Source: Alcaligenes faecalis (GTDB lineage: Bacteria > Pseudomonadota > Gammaproteobacteria > Burkholderiales > Burkholderiaceae_B). Taken from it: a stretch of 64,000 bases of DNA. The notes beneath the pieces are model-generated. The model worked only from the letters and a program-made list of their open reading frames with translations. It ran no database searches and was not told the origin of the DNA. Position numbers and translations under genes: made by a program. The stretch's first letter is position 1; every line of letters starts with the position of its first letter. The stretch lies in NCBI RefSeq assembly GCF_002443155.1, contig NZ_CP023667.1, positions 2,046,001 through 2,110,000 on the forward strand, given 5' to 3'. Positions 43,308 through 51,078 of the stretch are shown here, piece by piece.

Positions 43308-43919
43308 TTATCTGCCGTACTTTCCCAAGGTTGCCGTCAAGCAATCCACCTCAGCTTCCACCCCCGCTGATGCCCGACAAGTCACTAAAGCATTGCTACA
43401 ACTAATCGCACCACTGGGGTCCTCTGCGACCTTAGCTGTACATGTAGCCTGCACCTTCCCCCGCAGATCCCTCGCCTTGGGCTCCATTTGGCGATCCCGC
43501 TCCTTTTGCGCCCTAGCTGACACAACCTCCTGAACACACTCAGCATCTTTGCAGTCTCTTGCATAAACGCACTGCAGCCCAACCTCTTCCGGTGATGTCT
43601 CTGCAAAATAGCCTTTGCCATTCACTATCGCAAACAGCTTAGGGCCAGTGTAGGCAGCATACTGATTCTTGGAGTTAACAGTCCCGCATATGACTCCAGG
43701 GCGAACTGTTTGAACCTTCTCAAACTTTGCTGAATAAGGATCAGCAAGCAAATCCTTCACTGGGTCAAGATTTGGTCCAAACAGGCTAAATCCCGCGGCT
43801 GTTGAGGGCACACTCAATACAATAAGAAGCAGCCCGAACGACATCAGCGCACTCGAAATCCACTCACGAGCGTTACCTCCCCTCTGGCTACGCCTGAGCA
43901 TCAAACTGCCTGTCCGCAT
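43308..43919 (-). CDS. exported phage protein of unknown function
   Basis: 203 residues from the ATG at 43919, preceded by GGAGAG; a longer frame runs to 44063 through the operator. A membrane or signal segment covers about 24-44 (ALMSFGLLLIVLSVPSTAAG). The mature part contains DPYSAKFEKVQTVRPGVICG and GTVNSKNQYAAYTGPKLFAI, a pattern common in phage proteins with no known role, plus several cysteines that could form disulfides. It is transcribed away from the rightward early promoter. A surface or superinfection role is possible. Confidence 0.6.
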   Translation of the reverse strand: MRTGSLMLRRSQRGGNAREWISSALMSFGLLLIVLSVPSTAAGFSLFGPNLDPVKDLLADPYSAKFEKVQTVRPGVICGTVNSKNQYAAYTGPKLFAIVNGKGYFAETSPEEVGLQCVYARDCKDAECVQEVVSARAQKERDRQMEPKARDLRGKVQATCTAKVAEDPSGAISCSNALVTCRASAGVEAEVDCLTATLGKYGR

Positions 43920-44013
43920 CCCACTCTCCGAAAAGCTCGTAACAAGAATCAAAACGTAACAGCATCTTAGCCTGCTAGTGCATGCAGGCCCATTACCCAT
44001 ATCGTTTAAATAA

Positions 44014-44055
44014 TTACCTATAGGTATTGTTTTATTAATTACCTTTGGGTAATAT
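44014..44055 (+). promoter_or_regulatory. second CI-operator pair and rightward early promoter (PL equivalent)
   Basis: Two operators (44014-44027, TTACCTATAGGTAT; 44039-44052, TTACCTTTGGGTAA) are spaced 25 bp, as at the Cro promoter. The promoter has -35 TTGTTT (44027-44032), -10 TAATAT (44050-44055) and a 17-bp spacer, and the second operator lies across the -10. It drives the rightward early operon. Confidence 0.8.
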
Positions 44056-44340
44056 TCATCCATCGATCTTTAACAACCCACCTGCCGATGTTGCTCACCC
44101 CGCCTATGTGGAGGTGTTCGTCCGGCTCAATAGCACCCACAAGCATGGTTGTGGCTCTGCGCGGTATCTCTGCCGTCTCCAGTCCGTCAAAGCACGGTTT
44201 ACGGAGAAAGAGGGTGAGGCGTAGACGGCCAAAAACGGAAACGGTCATGCTGGTTGGAATCCCAGCACTCATGGCCCCTTTGGTGGGGCCGCATCTGAAA
44301 CCGTCCTACTCAGGGCGGTTTTTCATGCGAGGAGATTTGT
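44056..44340 (+). promoter_or_regulatory. early-operon leader with attenuator-like hairpins
   Basis: About 280 bases between the promoter and the first well-supported start codon. They hold a GGCCCC/GGGGCC hairpin (about 44272-44290) and a terminator (44300-44323: 8-bp ACCGTCCT/AGGGCGGT stem with one G-U pair, then TTTTT). Overlapping open frames on both strands (44039-44272 minus, 44088-44378 plus) are not convincing. Confidence 0.5.
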
Positions 44341-44568
44341 ATGTCGAGCGTCACGGTATCAACGACCGTCGATATTGATGTGGATGTCGAGCTCAGCGAC
44401 ATCGATACAAGCGATTTGATTTCAGAGCTGGAGAGTCGGGGCATAGAAGGCATTGATCATGCGCCCGCTCTCCAAGCAATGTTCCAAGCGCTTTCGCTGG
44501 GCCAAGAAGATGAGGCTCTGAAGCTGCTGCGCACCTATCTTTGTGATTGTCTTGGGCGTGTGATGTAA
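44341..44568 (+). CDS. small acidic early protein
   Basis: 75 residues, very acidic (DIDVDVELSDIDTSDLISEL) with a helical C-terminal half. A GGAG site precedes the ATG. First gene of the rightward early operon behind the leader terminator. Acidic early proteins are often inhibitors or DNA mimics; the function here is unknown. Confidence 0.65.
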   Translation: MSSVTVSTTVDIDVDVELSDIDTSDLISELESRGIEGIDHAPALQAMFQALSLGQEDEALKLLRTYLCDCLGRVM

Positions 44569-44596
44569 CACCGCGCCCCCACTGTAGGAGATCGGC

Positions 44597-44689
44597 ATGT
44601 CCGCTTTCTGTGTGTTTGGTATGACGGAATCGCTGGCCAAAACGCTGGCGGCTCGCAAAGCCCCCCCAAGAAGGAGCTGGAGAAAATGA
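44597..44689 (+). CDS. 30-residue early peptide, possibly 5' part of a frameshifted gene
   Basis: ATG with an AGGAG site 6 bases upstream. The peptide MSAFCVFGMTESLAKTLAAR continues KAPPRRSWRK, then TGA, overlapping the next ATG. A run of seven C residues (44661-44667) lies before the end; a -1 shift there would join it to the following frame in a single 111-residue protein. Confidence 0.5.
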   Translation: MSAFCVFGMTESLAKTLAARKAPPRRSWRK

Positions 44690-44931
44690 CTGCAGAGGAT
44701 CTGCAGCAATGGTACGCAGATCGTGCTGCAAAGATTTTTGAATCAGCCAAACATCGGCAGGTGTCGCCTGAGTTTGATGCACCCCAGTTTTGCCATGATT
44801 GGATTGCAGTGGCCCGCAAGACGGTTGGTCATGATGGACTGCGCATCATGGTCCGCCAGCCTAAACCAGATGGAAGGCCCAATAAGCGCACCGGCAAGGT
44901 TCCTATGGCATGGCTGCCCTTCTCGCCGTGA
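44686..44931 (+). CDS. small early phage protein
   Basis: 81 residues, LQQWYADRAAKIFESAKHRQ then VSPEFDAPQFCHDWIAVARK. Its upstream in-frame codons (PKKELEK) continue smoothly from the preceding 30-residue frame, which suggests a single ancestral gene. The start overlaps the previous stop (ATGA), and a GGAG lies upstream. Function unknown. Confidence 0.6.
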   Translation: MTAEDLQQWYADRAAKIFESAKHRQVSPEFDAPQFCHDWIAVARKTVGHDGLRIMVRQPKPDGRPNKRTGKVPMAWLPFSP

Positions 44932-44933
44932 CG

Positions 44934-45833
44934 CTAAAACGGCACATCATCAGTTTCCGCGGGAGCGAGACTAACTAAGAGCACTATTTGAGCAGCACAC
45001 ACGGCCATGACGTACTCTGAAATCTCAGGGCTAACCTCTCCCCCAGAAGCCGCACCATGAGAAACACCGTTTGCACTCCCCCTCAAGGCATAGATAGCAG
45101 AGAGTGTATTTAATACTGGGGTTAGCAGTTTCTTGGAACAACGTTCGCTCTTGAACCAGCCAATTAACTCACTTAATGTTTTTGCCCGCGACTCCGGAAA
45201 CAGCCTAATTCCGGCCGCCTCTAAAGCACAAACCGCCTCCTTGACAGAGTTTTCATAGTCAGCCCCCTTCGATGTGCGGAAAAAATCTAGTGCTTTATGA
45301 AAGTGCTTCCTAGCTTCTAATAACCTACTATCATTTAGAACGGTTTGTGACTTAGAGATTAGGTTCTCGGTGTTTTTTCTTCCAAATCTGACTACAGAAC
45401 CATCAATAAAATCATATGCCAAGCCTTCCTCTCGAAAAACTCTTCTCAACTCTTTTTCTAAAAAGGCTCGCGGGATCGCACGATCCTCACTGACCAATTC
45501 CCCAAAATTCGTATATTCAGAGTGACATACTATCTTTGAATACAATCGCTCACAAAAGTCATACACCCTTTCCCAGGAAAGGTAATCAATTGAAGAGAAT
45601 GTAGAGCCCCGTAAACCACTTTCATCGGTGTAGGCAGTTACACGGTAATCTCGCGGCGCCTCACCTAAAACTCTATCCAACTCTTTAGCGAGAACTCCCC
45701 AATCAGCGATGTACCTCAACTCTACCAGCTCAGCTAGTAAATGCTTAAGGGAATTCCTCGCACTAATTGGAAAATCGTCAGCGATAGACTTCCGAGCCTC
45801 ACCAATACGAACAGAAAACGGCAGTATCTCCAT
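44934..45833 (-). CDS. putative abortive-infection protein (Abi_C/HEPN-like)
   Basis: 299 residues from ATG 45833; a longer frame runs to 45890. The N-terminal part begins EILPFSVRIGEARKSIADDF, reminiscent of AbiJ N-terminal domain type 4. The C-terminal part has NSVKEAVCALEAAGIRLFPE, a central helical block, then LSAIYALRGSANGVSHG and EISEYVMAVCAAQIVLLVSL, the helix-RxxxxxxxH-helix pattern of Abi_C/HEPN-type domains (Rx7H here rather than the usual Rx4-6H). HEPN proteins are often RNases. It is AT-rich, antisense to the early operon and closed off by a terminator, so it was inserted as an independent unit. Confidence 0.55.
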   Translation of the reverse strand: MEILPFSVRIGEARKSIADDFPISARNSLKHLLAELVELRYIADWGVLAKELDRVLGEAPRDYRVTAYTDESGLRGSTFSSIDYLSWERVYDFCERLYSKIVCHSEYTNFGELVSEDRAIPRAFLEKELRRVFREEGLAYDFIDGSVVRFGRKNTENLISKSQTVLNDSRLLEARKHFHKALDFFRTSKGADYENSVKEAVCALEAAGIRLFPESRAKTLSELIGWFKSERCSKKLLTPVLNTLSAIYALRGSANGVSHGAASGGEVSPEISEYVMAVCAAQIVLLVSLAPAETDDVPF

Positions 45834-45896
45834 CCCAACCCCATTCAAACAGTAAAAAATCCAATCGCAATATCTGCCATTGCCAACCAACCGTCA

Positions 45897-45929
45897 AGCC
45901 CCACCTTCCAACGAAGCGTGGGGCTTTTT
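45897..45929 (+). terminator. intrinsic terminator upstream of the membrane-protein/ssb pair
   Basis: AGCCCCAC/GTGGGGCT, 8-bp stem with a 13-nt loop and TTTTTC tail on the plus strand. It lies between the antisense abi-like gene and the next early genes, so early transcripts must be antiterminated or restarted here. Confidence 0.8.
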
Positions 45930-45949
45930 CTTTTCTAACAGGAGGCGCT

Positions 45950-46177
45950 ATGACCGCGCTCGCTTATTTGATGTTGCTCGCTGGCCTGGTAACTGCTGGG
46001 CTACTAGTCGACAAGCTGTGGGTGCGTGTCCTGCACCCCAATATGGCTCATCGTTTCGGCTGGGAACCACTCCCTGCTGACAGTGAGATTCCTACAGGCT
46101 GGTGTCTTGGCTCTGCTGCTGCGGTCACGGTATCAGCTGGCTTGCTCAACTACATCGCCCCCGCAGCGGGCTTCTAA
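45950..46177 (+). CDS. small two-segment membrane protein
   Basis: 75 residues, membrane segments at about 4-22 and 52-70, separated by a loop with [21 protein letters not shown] strong AGGAGG site precedes the ATG. The stop lies 1 base before the ssb ATG, so ssb is likely translated by coupling. Function unknown. Confidence 0.65.
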   Translation: MTALAYLMLLAGLVTAGLLVDKLWVRVLHPNMAHRFGWEPLPADSEIPTGWCLGSAAAVTVSAGLLNYIAPAAGF

Positions 46178-46178
46178 T

Positions 46179-46535
46179 ATGGCTTCAGTCAACAAAGTAA
46201 TTCTTGTCGGCAACCTTGGGCGAGATCCCGAAGTCCGATACCAGGCCGGTGGCTCCCCCGTGTGCAACATCTCGATTGCCACTACTTCCAGCTGGAAGGA
46301 TAAGCAAACCGGCGAACTCCGAGAGGAGACCGAATGGCACCGTGTGGTGTTCTACAACCCTCTGGCTGAAATCGCGGGTGAATATCTGCGTAAAGGTCGT
46401 CCTGTCTACGTAGAAGGTCGTCTGCGCACCCGTAAATGGACAGGCCAGGACGGTCAGGAGCGCTTTACGACCGAAATCATCGCCGAGCAAATGCAAATGC
46501 TGGGTGGCCGTGACGGTGGCGGTCACATTGACTAA
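46179..46535 (+). CDS. ssb: phage single-stranded DNA-binding protein, short form
   Basis: 118 residues from ATG 46179. The OB-fold is complete: [40 protein letters not shown] and [12 protein letters not shown]. The protein ends [10 protein letters not shown]: the disordered linker and acidic tip (DDDIPF type) that recruits partner proteins in bacterial SSB are missing. It protects replication intermediates and may avoid or replace host SSB interactions. Confidence 0.93.
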   Translation: MASVNKVILVGNLGRDPEVRYQAGGSPVCNISIATTSSWKDKQTGELREETEWHRVVFYNPLAEIAGEYLRKGRPVYVEGRLRTRKWTGQDGQERFTTEIIAEQMQMLGGRDGGGHID

Positions 46536-46549
46536 TAGAGACGCTGATC

Positions 46550-47311
46550 TCAAGCATCAATGGCCTGAGTGATAAGGGAATTAACACGGCTTTGTATTAA
46601 ACGCTGGGCGCCAGCTACTGCAGCCTTCGTGTTCAAGTGTGACCTAATTAGTATAGGAGACATCCGCTTAAAGTGCTCAAAATCATCCCGTAGGAGGCGC
46701 TCCACCCCCTTTACACCCTGTAAAACAGATAAATTTGAAGCCCTGAGGTTAATCATCTCACTATTATTAGTCTCAAAATTAACGAACAACCGCCCAAAAA
46801 GAGAGTATGTCCTTATCAAATGGTTAACTAAGTCTGGATCGCCGATAACACCCACTCGATGAGCCAAAGACTGAAAGATAGGAAACCTAGGATTTGGAGG
46901 CATCCAAAACATATCAAAGGCATCTTCTTCATTATGCTCTTCTAATAACCCGCCTCCCATCTCCAAGTAACGTGACCATTCAACTTCGAGCTCAGCATTT
47001 AAAGCTCTCAGGATAGCCACTTCATCTTTTTTTGCCTGCTCATAAGCTAAGTCATCTGCCAGCTTTCTCGCCTTTTTATTGCCCAAGTGAACGACATAAA
47101 TCGCGGCAGCTACTGCACCGATCGTGCCGAAAGCCTGAATCCAAGAGGCCCAAGCTGCAGAGTCATCTGGAAATTGCCATACAAAAATTCCCGCAAAAAC
47201 TAAGCCAACAATAATGCATAGCAATGCCCAGCAAGGCAGTTCGTCTCGGTTTTCCAATTTTCTACTCCTAAGCTCGCTCCGCTCCGATATCAGAGTGAAA
47301 GCATAGCCCAT
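46550..47311 (-). CDS. two-segment membrane protein with cytoplasmic domain, unknown
   Basis: 253 residues. Membrane segments at about 28-46 (WALLCIIVGLVFAGIFVW) and 56-75 (WIQAFGTIGAVAAAIYVVHL), then a basic coiled coil (GNKKARKLADDLAYEQAKKD) and a helical cytoplasmic domain. AT-rich, on the minus strand within the rightward early operon, just 19 bases from the rdgC start. The plan (two membrane segments, coiled coil, cytosolic effector-like domain) is the same as in the AbiC-like protein at 33779, but no family was recognised. The start codon has only a weak ribosome site. Confidence 0.55.
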   Translation of the reverse strand: MGYAFTLISERSELRSRKLENRDELPCWALLCIIVGLVFAGIFVWQFPDDSAAWASWIQAFGTIGAVAAAIYVVHLGNKKARKLADDLAYEQAKKDEVAILRALNAELEVEWSRYLEMGGGLLEEHNEEDAFDMFWMPPNPRFPIFQSLAHRVGVIGDPDLVNHLIRTYSLFGRLFVNFETNNSEMINLRASNLSVLQGVKGVERLLRDDFEHFKRMSPILIRSHLNTKAAVAGAQRLIQSRVNSLITQAIDA

Positions 47312-47329
47312 CCTGAAAGGAATACTCCC

Positions 47330-48229
47330 ATGTGGTTTAAAAACCTGCGTATCTTTCGTCTTGACCCTCGGTTCGATGTTTCAGCGCAAGAGCTCTCAGC
47401 GATGCTCAATGAAGAGCGCTTCACATCATGCGGCAGCCAAGAACCACTCAGCCTTGGCTGGGTGCCGCCGCGTGAAGGTGGTGGGCTGATCCATGAGGTG
47501 AATGGGCAGTATCTGATCTGCATGCGTGCTGAAAGGAAACTGCTGCCGAGCGCTGTGGTCAACCAGGCTGCACGCGAGAAAGCCCGCGAAATCGAAGAGC
47601 AGCAAGGCTACAAGCCAGGCCGCAAGCAGATGAAGGAAATCAAAGAGCAGATCATCATTGATCTGATGCCCCGCTCTCATGCTGTGCAGCGCGACACCAA
47701 GGTCTGGATCGACACACGAAATCACTGGTTTGTCATCGATACTGCAGCCGTGGCTAAGAGTGATGAGGTGCTGGGTCTGTTCGCCAAGAGCGTGGAGCCC
47801 TTCCCTGTTCTGCCCCTGTATACCGAGTGGTCACCCGCTGGCGCTATGACGGCCTGGCTGGTGGATGAAGAGCAACTGGCCAACTTTACTGTGGACCAGG
47901 ACACTGAACTGCGCTCCACCGGCGACAGCGGTGCCACCGTGCGCTACGTCAAGCAAAGCGCCGACATTGACGAAGTGCGCAAGCACGTTGAAGCCGGCAA
48001 GCAATGCACTCGTTTGGCCATGACCTGGGCGGATCGCATCAGCTTTGTGCTGACCGATGCGCTGGACGTCAAACGCGTGGCCCCGCTGGACATCTTGACT
48101 GAAAAGCAGGACGTCCCGGCAGTCAATGACAACGAGATCTTTGATGCCGACATGACCTTGATGACCTCCGAGCTGGCCAAGATGATCAGCGATCTGGTCG
48201 TGACGCTGGGTGGTGAGCGGTCATCATGA
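47330..48229 (+). CDS. rdgC: RdgC recombination-associated protein
   Basis: 299 residues. MWFKNLRIFRLDPRFDVSAQ at the start and GYKPGRKQMKEIKEQIIIDL in the middle are hallmarks of RdgC. The protein forms a ring around duplex DNA and modulates RecA. Several phages carry their own copy in the recombination segment. It overlaps the next gene by 4 bases. Confidence 0.93.
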   Translation: MWFKNLRIFRLDPRFDVSAQELSAMLNEERFTSCGSQEPLSLGWVPPREGGGLIHEVNGQYLICMRAERKLLPSAVVNQAAREKAREIEEQQGYKPGRKQMKEIKEQIIIDLMPRSHAVQRDTKVWIDTRNHWFVIDTAAVAKSDEVLGLFAKSVEPFPVLPLYTEWSPAGAMTAWLVDEEQLANFTVDQDTELRSTGDSGATVRYVKQSADIDEVRKHVEAGKQCTRLAMTWADRISFVLTDALDVKRVAPLDILTEKQDVPAVNDNEIFDADMTLMTSELAKMISDLVVTLGGERSS

Positions 48230-48450
48230 GCCGCGCCTACTGCAACAAACCCCTGCCCCGCCTTCGACACATCGAACCGGGGCAATTTTTTACCCTTCGC
48301 CATGACCCCACGCCTCGGATTCTGCTGCACAAATCGAAGCATCACGGTCATTTCAATAACGGATATGCATCCCTGTGCCATGAGCTTGAGTACAGCTGTG
48401 TGGTCTGGGGTGAGAACGGATGGGAGGCTAAACATGAGCCACGACTTTGA
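48226..48450 (+). CDS. small early protein, unknown
   Basis: 74 residues, basic, with RHIEPGQFFTLRHDPTPRIL then ENGWEAKHEPRL. Overlaps rdgC by 4 bases and the next gene by 17. Family not recognised. Confidence 0.62.
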   Translation: MSRAYCNKPLPRLRHIEPGQFFTLRHDPTPRILLHKSKHHGHFNNGYASLCHELEYSCVVWGENGWEAKHEPRL

Positions 48451-48760
48451 TTGCCCGTACTGCGAAGCGCCCTTTGAGGTTTGTCACGATGACGGGCACG
48501 GTTACGAAGAAGGTGTTCTGCATCACGATCACTGCCGATCATGCGGAAAGCACTTCACTTTCACAACATTCATCAGCTTCTATTTCGAGCCCGAAAAGGC
48601 TGATTGCTTGAATGATGGCCAGCATATCTGGGAGCCAAGACGCACCTATCCGGTTGAGGCCACTCGCATGGAGTGCCAAACATGTGGCGAAGTACGCCGT
48701 CCAACGCCTGAGGAAATGGCCGCTATTGTTGCTGCACGCCAGGAGGACAGCAGGCCATGA
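48434..48760 (+). CDS. zinc-ribbon early protein
   Basis: 108 residues from ATG 48434, preceded by GGGAGG. Two zinc-site candidates: CPYC with CRSCGKH (residues about 8-41) and CQTCG (about 82-86). Probably nucleic-acid or protein binding. It overlaps both neighbours within the early operon; the longer frame back to 48302 is a shadow of the preceding gene. Confidence 0.68.
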   Translation: MSHDFDCPYCEAPFEVCHDDGHGYEEGVLHHDHCRSCGKHFTFTTFISFYFEPEKADCLNDGQHIWEPRRTYPVEATRMECQTCGEVRRPTPEEMAAIVAARQEDSRP

Positions 48761-49389
48761 CTCACACACACGAGAGCCTGTGCGATTTGGCCGTGAAGTG
48801 GCTCAAACGCCCTCACTCCCAGAATGGCCATGGCTGCAATGTGGCTGTAAGCGAGGCCCGCAGTGGCTGGGACGGAGAAATACCAGACGCCATCGGATTT
48901 CGCATTGCTACCCCGAACGTTGGCAGCGTAGTTGTCGAGTGCAAAGTAAGCCGCTCCGACTTCCTTGCTGACAAAGCAAAGCCCCACCGGAAAGAAAGAG
49001 GAATGGGCCACTGGCGCTACTTCATGTGCCCAGAGGGGCTAATCGATATTGAGGATTTACCGGAAGGCTGGGGCTTGCTGTGGGTCAACCAACGCAGCCA
49101 TATCAAGATCAGGTGCGGCGCGGCAACCGGCGTAACCCTGGGATATGACGCCATGAAAGAGGTCTTCAGCGCTTGGCGACAAAACGCCAACGAGGAGCGC
49201 GAACGCTTTCTGCTGATCAAGCTGCTATCCCGAGTAGGCGATGCAGACCAAATGAACCGCTGGATACGCGAAGCCAATACAGAGCGACAGCGGATTGCGC
49301 GTATCGCTGACGACCGAGCCCGCCAGCTCCGGGACCTGCAGGCCGAGCTAACAGCCATCCGATTGAAAGAATGGAGCACCACCCAATGA
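48757..49389 (+). CDS. PD-(D/E)XK nuclease-like protein
   Basis: 210 residues. The core is SGWDGEIPDAIGFR followed by SVVVECKVSRSDFLADKAKP: an Asp in IPDAIG and the E-x-K of VECKVS at about residues 43 and 61-63, the metal-binding set of restriction-like folds (MmcB type). A coiled coil (about 165-205) ends the protein. It may act in recombination or host DNA processing. 4-base overlaps with both neighbours. Confidence 0.7.
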   Translation: MTHTHESLCDLAVKWLKRPHSQNGHGCNVAVSEARSGWDGEIPDAIGFRIATPNVGSVVVECKVSRSDFLADKAKPHRKERGMGHWRYFMCPEGLIDIEDLPEGWGLLWVNQRSHIKIRCGAATGVTLGYDAMKEVFSAWRQNANEERERFLLIKLLSRVGDADQMNRWIREANTERQRIARIADDRARQLRDLQAELTAIRLKEWSTTQ

Positions 49390-49544
49390 ACACCCACCCA
49401 CACAACCAGGCACGATCCACCCCGCAAGAAGCGTTCAACCTGCAACGAGCAGCGCAGGTCTACGGCACACGCGCATTCATCCCGGTGACGTCCAAAGCCG
49501 CACCCAACCCGAATTACCCCCAGCTAAGGGAGAAGAAGCGATGA
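49386..49544 (+). CDS. 52-residue early peptide
   Basis: The ATG overlaps the nuclease stop and its stop overlaps the next ATG, both as ATGA. The sequence has HNQARSTPQEAFNLQRAAQV and YGTRAFIPVTSKAAPN. The double coupling argues that it is real. Unknown function. Confidence 0.55.
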   Translation: MNTHPHNQARSTPQEAFNLQRAAQVYGTRAFIPVTSKAAPNPNYPQLREKKR

Positions 49545-50824
49545 GCACAAATACACAAAACAACGCACCAGTGAGCTCGGAGCGGGCAGAGGCAGACGAA
49601 CGAAAGGATTTCGCGAAATGGTATTACCGTGAGCACGGAAAATCTATTAGCACTTTCTGCAAATTCGGGCATTCAGATTGGAATAAGACTGAACAGAAAC
49701 TATTCAAAGTGTGGGCTGCCCGAGCCTCCCTGTCCGCCCCCGCTGCCGCCCAGCCAGACGTCACGCAGCAAACGCTCGATGATGTGATGGCAGGTATCCC
49801 AGCAAGGGATGCAGAGATTGAAGCGCTGCAAAAAGAGAATTTGGCCCTGCTGCACCGAGCCGCAATAGATGCGGAAGTCGCTAGCAGGCTAGCTCGCAGG
49901 CTTTTCGAGATTTCAGCAGTTATCTTGCCAGATACGCCAATTGCACAACACGATATATCCGACCTGCTGGCACGCGTAAAAAGGGTAGTCTCCACTCTGG
50001 CGCAGCAGGTTGACAAATCACCAGAAACGCAAGAAAAGACGGTTGACAAATCGCCAGATTTGCAAGGTCACGCATCCGTTATTTTTGCCAAGGCGGTTGC
50101 CTGGGCCGATGCCCGTGTTGATGCCGCGCTGACACAGCCAGAACAAGAAGGCTATGGGTCGGCGTGTGATGATGCAGACCAAGCACACTACGAGCTGGTA
50201 CAAGCATTGCGAAACTTGCGGGAGGCACAGCAACCTGTAAGCGGTGCTGATGGGTTGCTCGAAAGCCCGACGCGGGGCATGAGTCTGGGCCAGCGTATCG
50301 CCCACGTCGGAGGCCGCGAAAACGCGCAGGGCTACATCGAGTTCGGCTCACCTATGGCCGTGGATGCGCTGATTCAACACATCCTGCGCGACCTGACGAC
50401 GTCGACGCCACAAGGTGCATTCCAGGCACGGTACCGCATGCCCGGCGGAAAGTGGTCAAGCTGGGGAGCCGTGACGTGCGGAGTAAAGGGGCATGAGCAG
50501 GAACTGCGCTATCTCGAAACCGAGGGCCAGCATATCGGAGGGTTCGATGCGTGGATCAAACGCGAATACCCGCACTTGGGGCCAATTGGCGATTGCGTAG
50601 CGATTGCAAGGGAGGCATGGAGCGCCGCACTCGCCCAGCAGGACGCCGAAAAGGTGGATGCGGAGCGATGGAGAGCTTACAGAGCCTCAGCCGCCGCGGA
50701 TGACGCAGGTTTTCTTCAGCGGGCGCTGAATGCGATCGAGGCCATGGGACTCGAAGATGGACAGCTCCCGTCCGAGGATCAGATAGACGCCGCTATCGAC
50801 GCAGCCCGTAAGGAGCAGGCATGA
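49541..50824 (+). CDS. large early phage protein, unknown
   Basis: 427 residues that look like several phage modules joined: an N-terminal segment with DFAKWYYREHGKSISTFCKF, a coiled coil (about 85-165), a middle block LGQRIAHVGGRENAQGYIEF then GSPMAVDALIQHILRDLTTS typical of betaproteobacterial phage early proteins, and a C-terminal helical part. A repeated VDKSP motif (about 155-170) marks a joint. Function unknown. Confidence 0.65.
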   Translation: MSTNTQNNAPVSSERAEADERKDFAKWYYREHGKSISTFCKFGHSDWNKTEQKLFKVWAARASLSAPAAAQPDVTQQTLDDVMAGIPARDAEIEALQKENLALLHRAAIDAEVASRLARRLFEISAVILPDTPIAQHDISDLLARVKRVVSTLAQQVDKSPETQEKTVDKSPDLQGHASVIFAKAVAWADARVDAALTQPEQEGYGSACDDADQAHYELVQALRNLREAQQPVSGADGLLESPTRGMSLGQRIAHVGGRENAQGYIEFGSPMAVDALIQHILRDLTTSTPQGAFQARYRMPGGKWSSWGAVTCGVKGHEQELRYLETEGQHIGGFDAWIKREYPHLGPIGDCVAIAREAWSAALAQQDAEKVDAERWRAYRASAAADDAGFLQRALNAIEAMGLEDGQLPSEDQIDAAIDAARKEQA

Positions 50825-51078
50825 AACTCTTGTGCCGCCTCTTAGGGCATAAGCCCGACCCATGGTTCTACCTGCCGAGCCACCCCGAAATAGGCCCACC
50901 GTACTACGACGGAGTGATCCGCGCACACAGGGATTTACGGGTCCAGTGCCAGCGCTGCAACTCCATGTACACATTGGGCAAGGTAATCGACCCTCTCCTT
51001 TCTGGGCAGGCTGGGATGGATTTTTACGACCAACGACGCAAGGAGCAGGCCAGTGACCGTCAGCCTCTTCGGCATTGA
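50821..51078 (+). CDS. DUF1660-like zinc-binding small protein
   Basis: 85 residues, MKLLCRLLGHKPDPWFYLPS at the N terminus and CQRCN (about 43-47): the MKLxCRLxGH start plus CxxC matches the DUF1660 type of phage proteins. The function is unknown. Overlaps both neighbours. Confidence 0.6.
   Translation: MKLLCRLLGHKPDPWFYLPSHPEIGPPYYDGVIRAHRDLRVQCQRCNSMYTLGKVIDPLLSGQAGMDFYDQRRKEQASDRQPLRH

Noticed and set aside
44039..44378. Overlapping open frames on both strands (77 residues minus, 96 residues plus) in the early leader
   Set aside because: The minus frame starts inside the region between attenuator and promoter and reads back through the operator. The plus frame ends inside the next gene. 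Neither has a ribosome site, and hairpins explain the region better.
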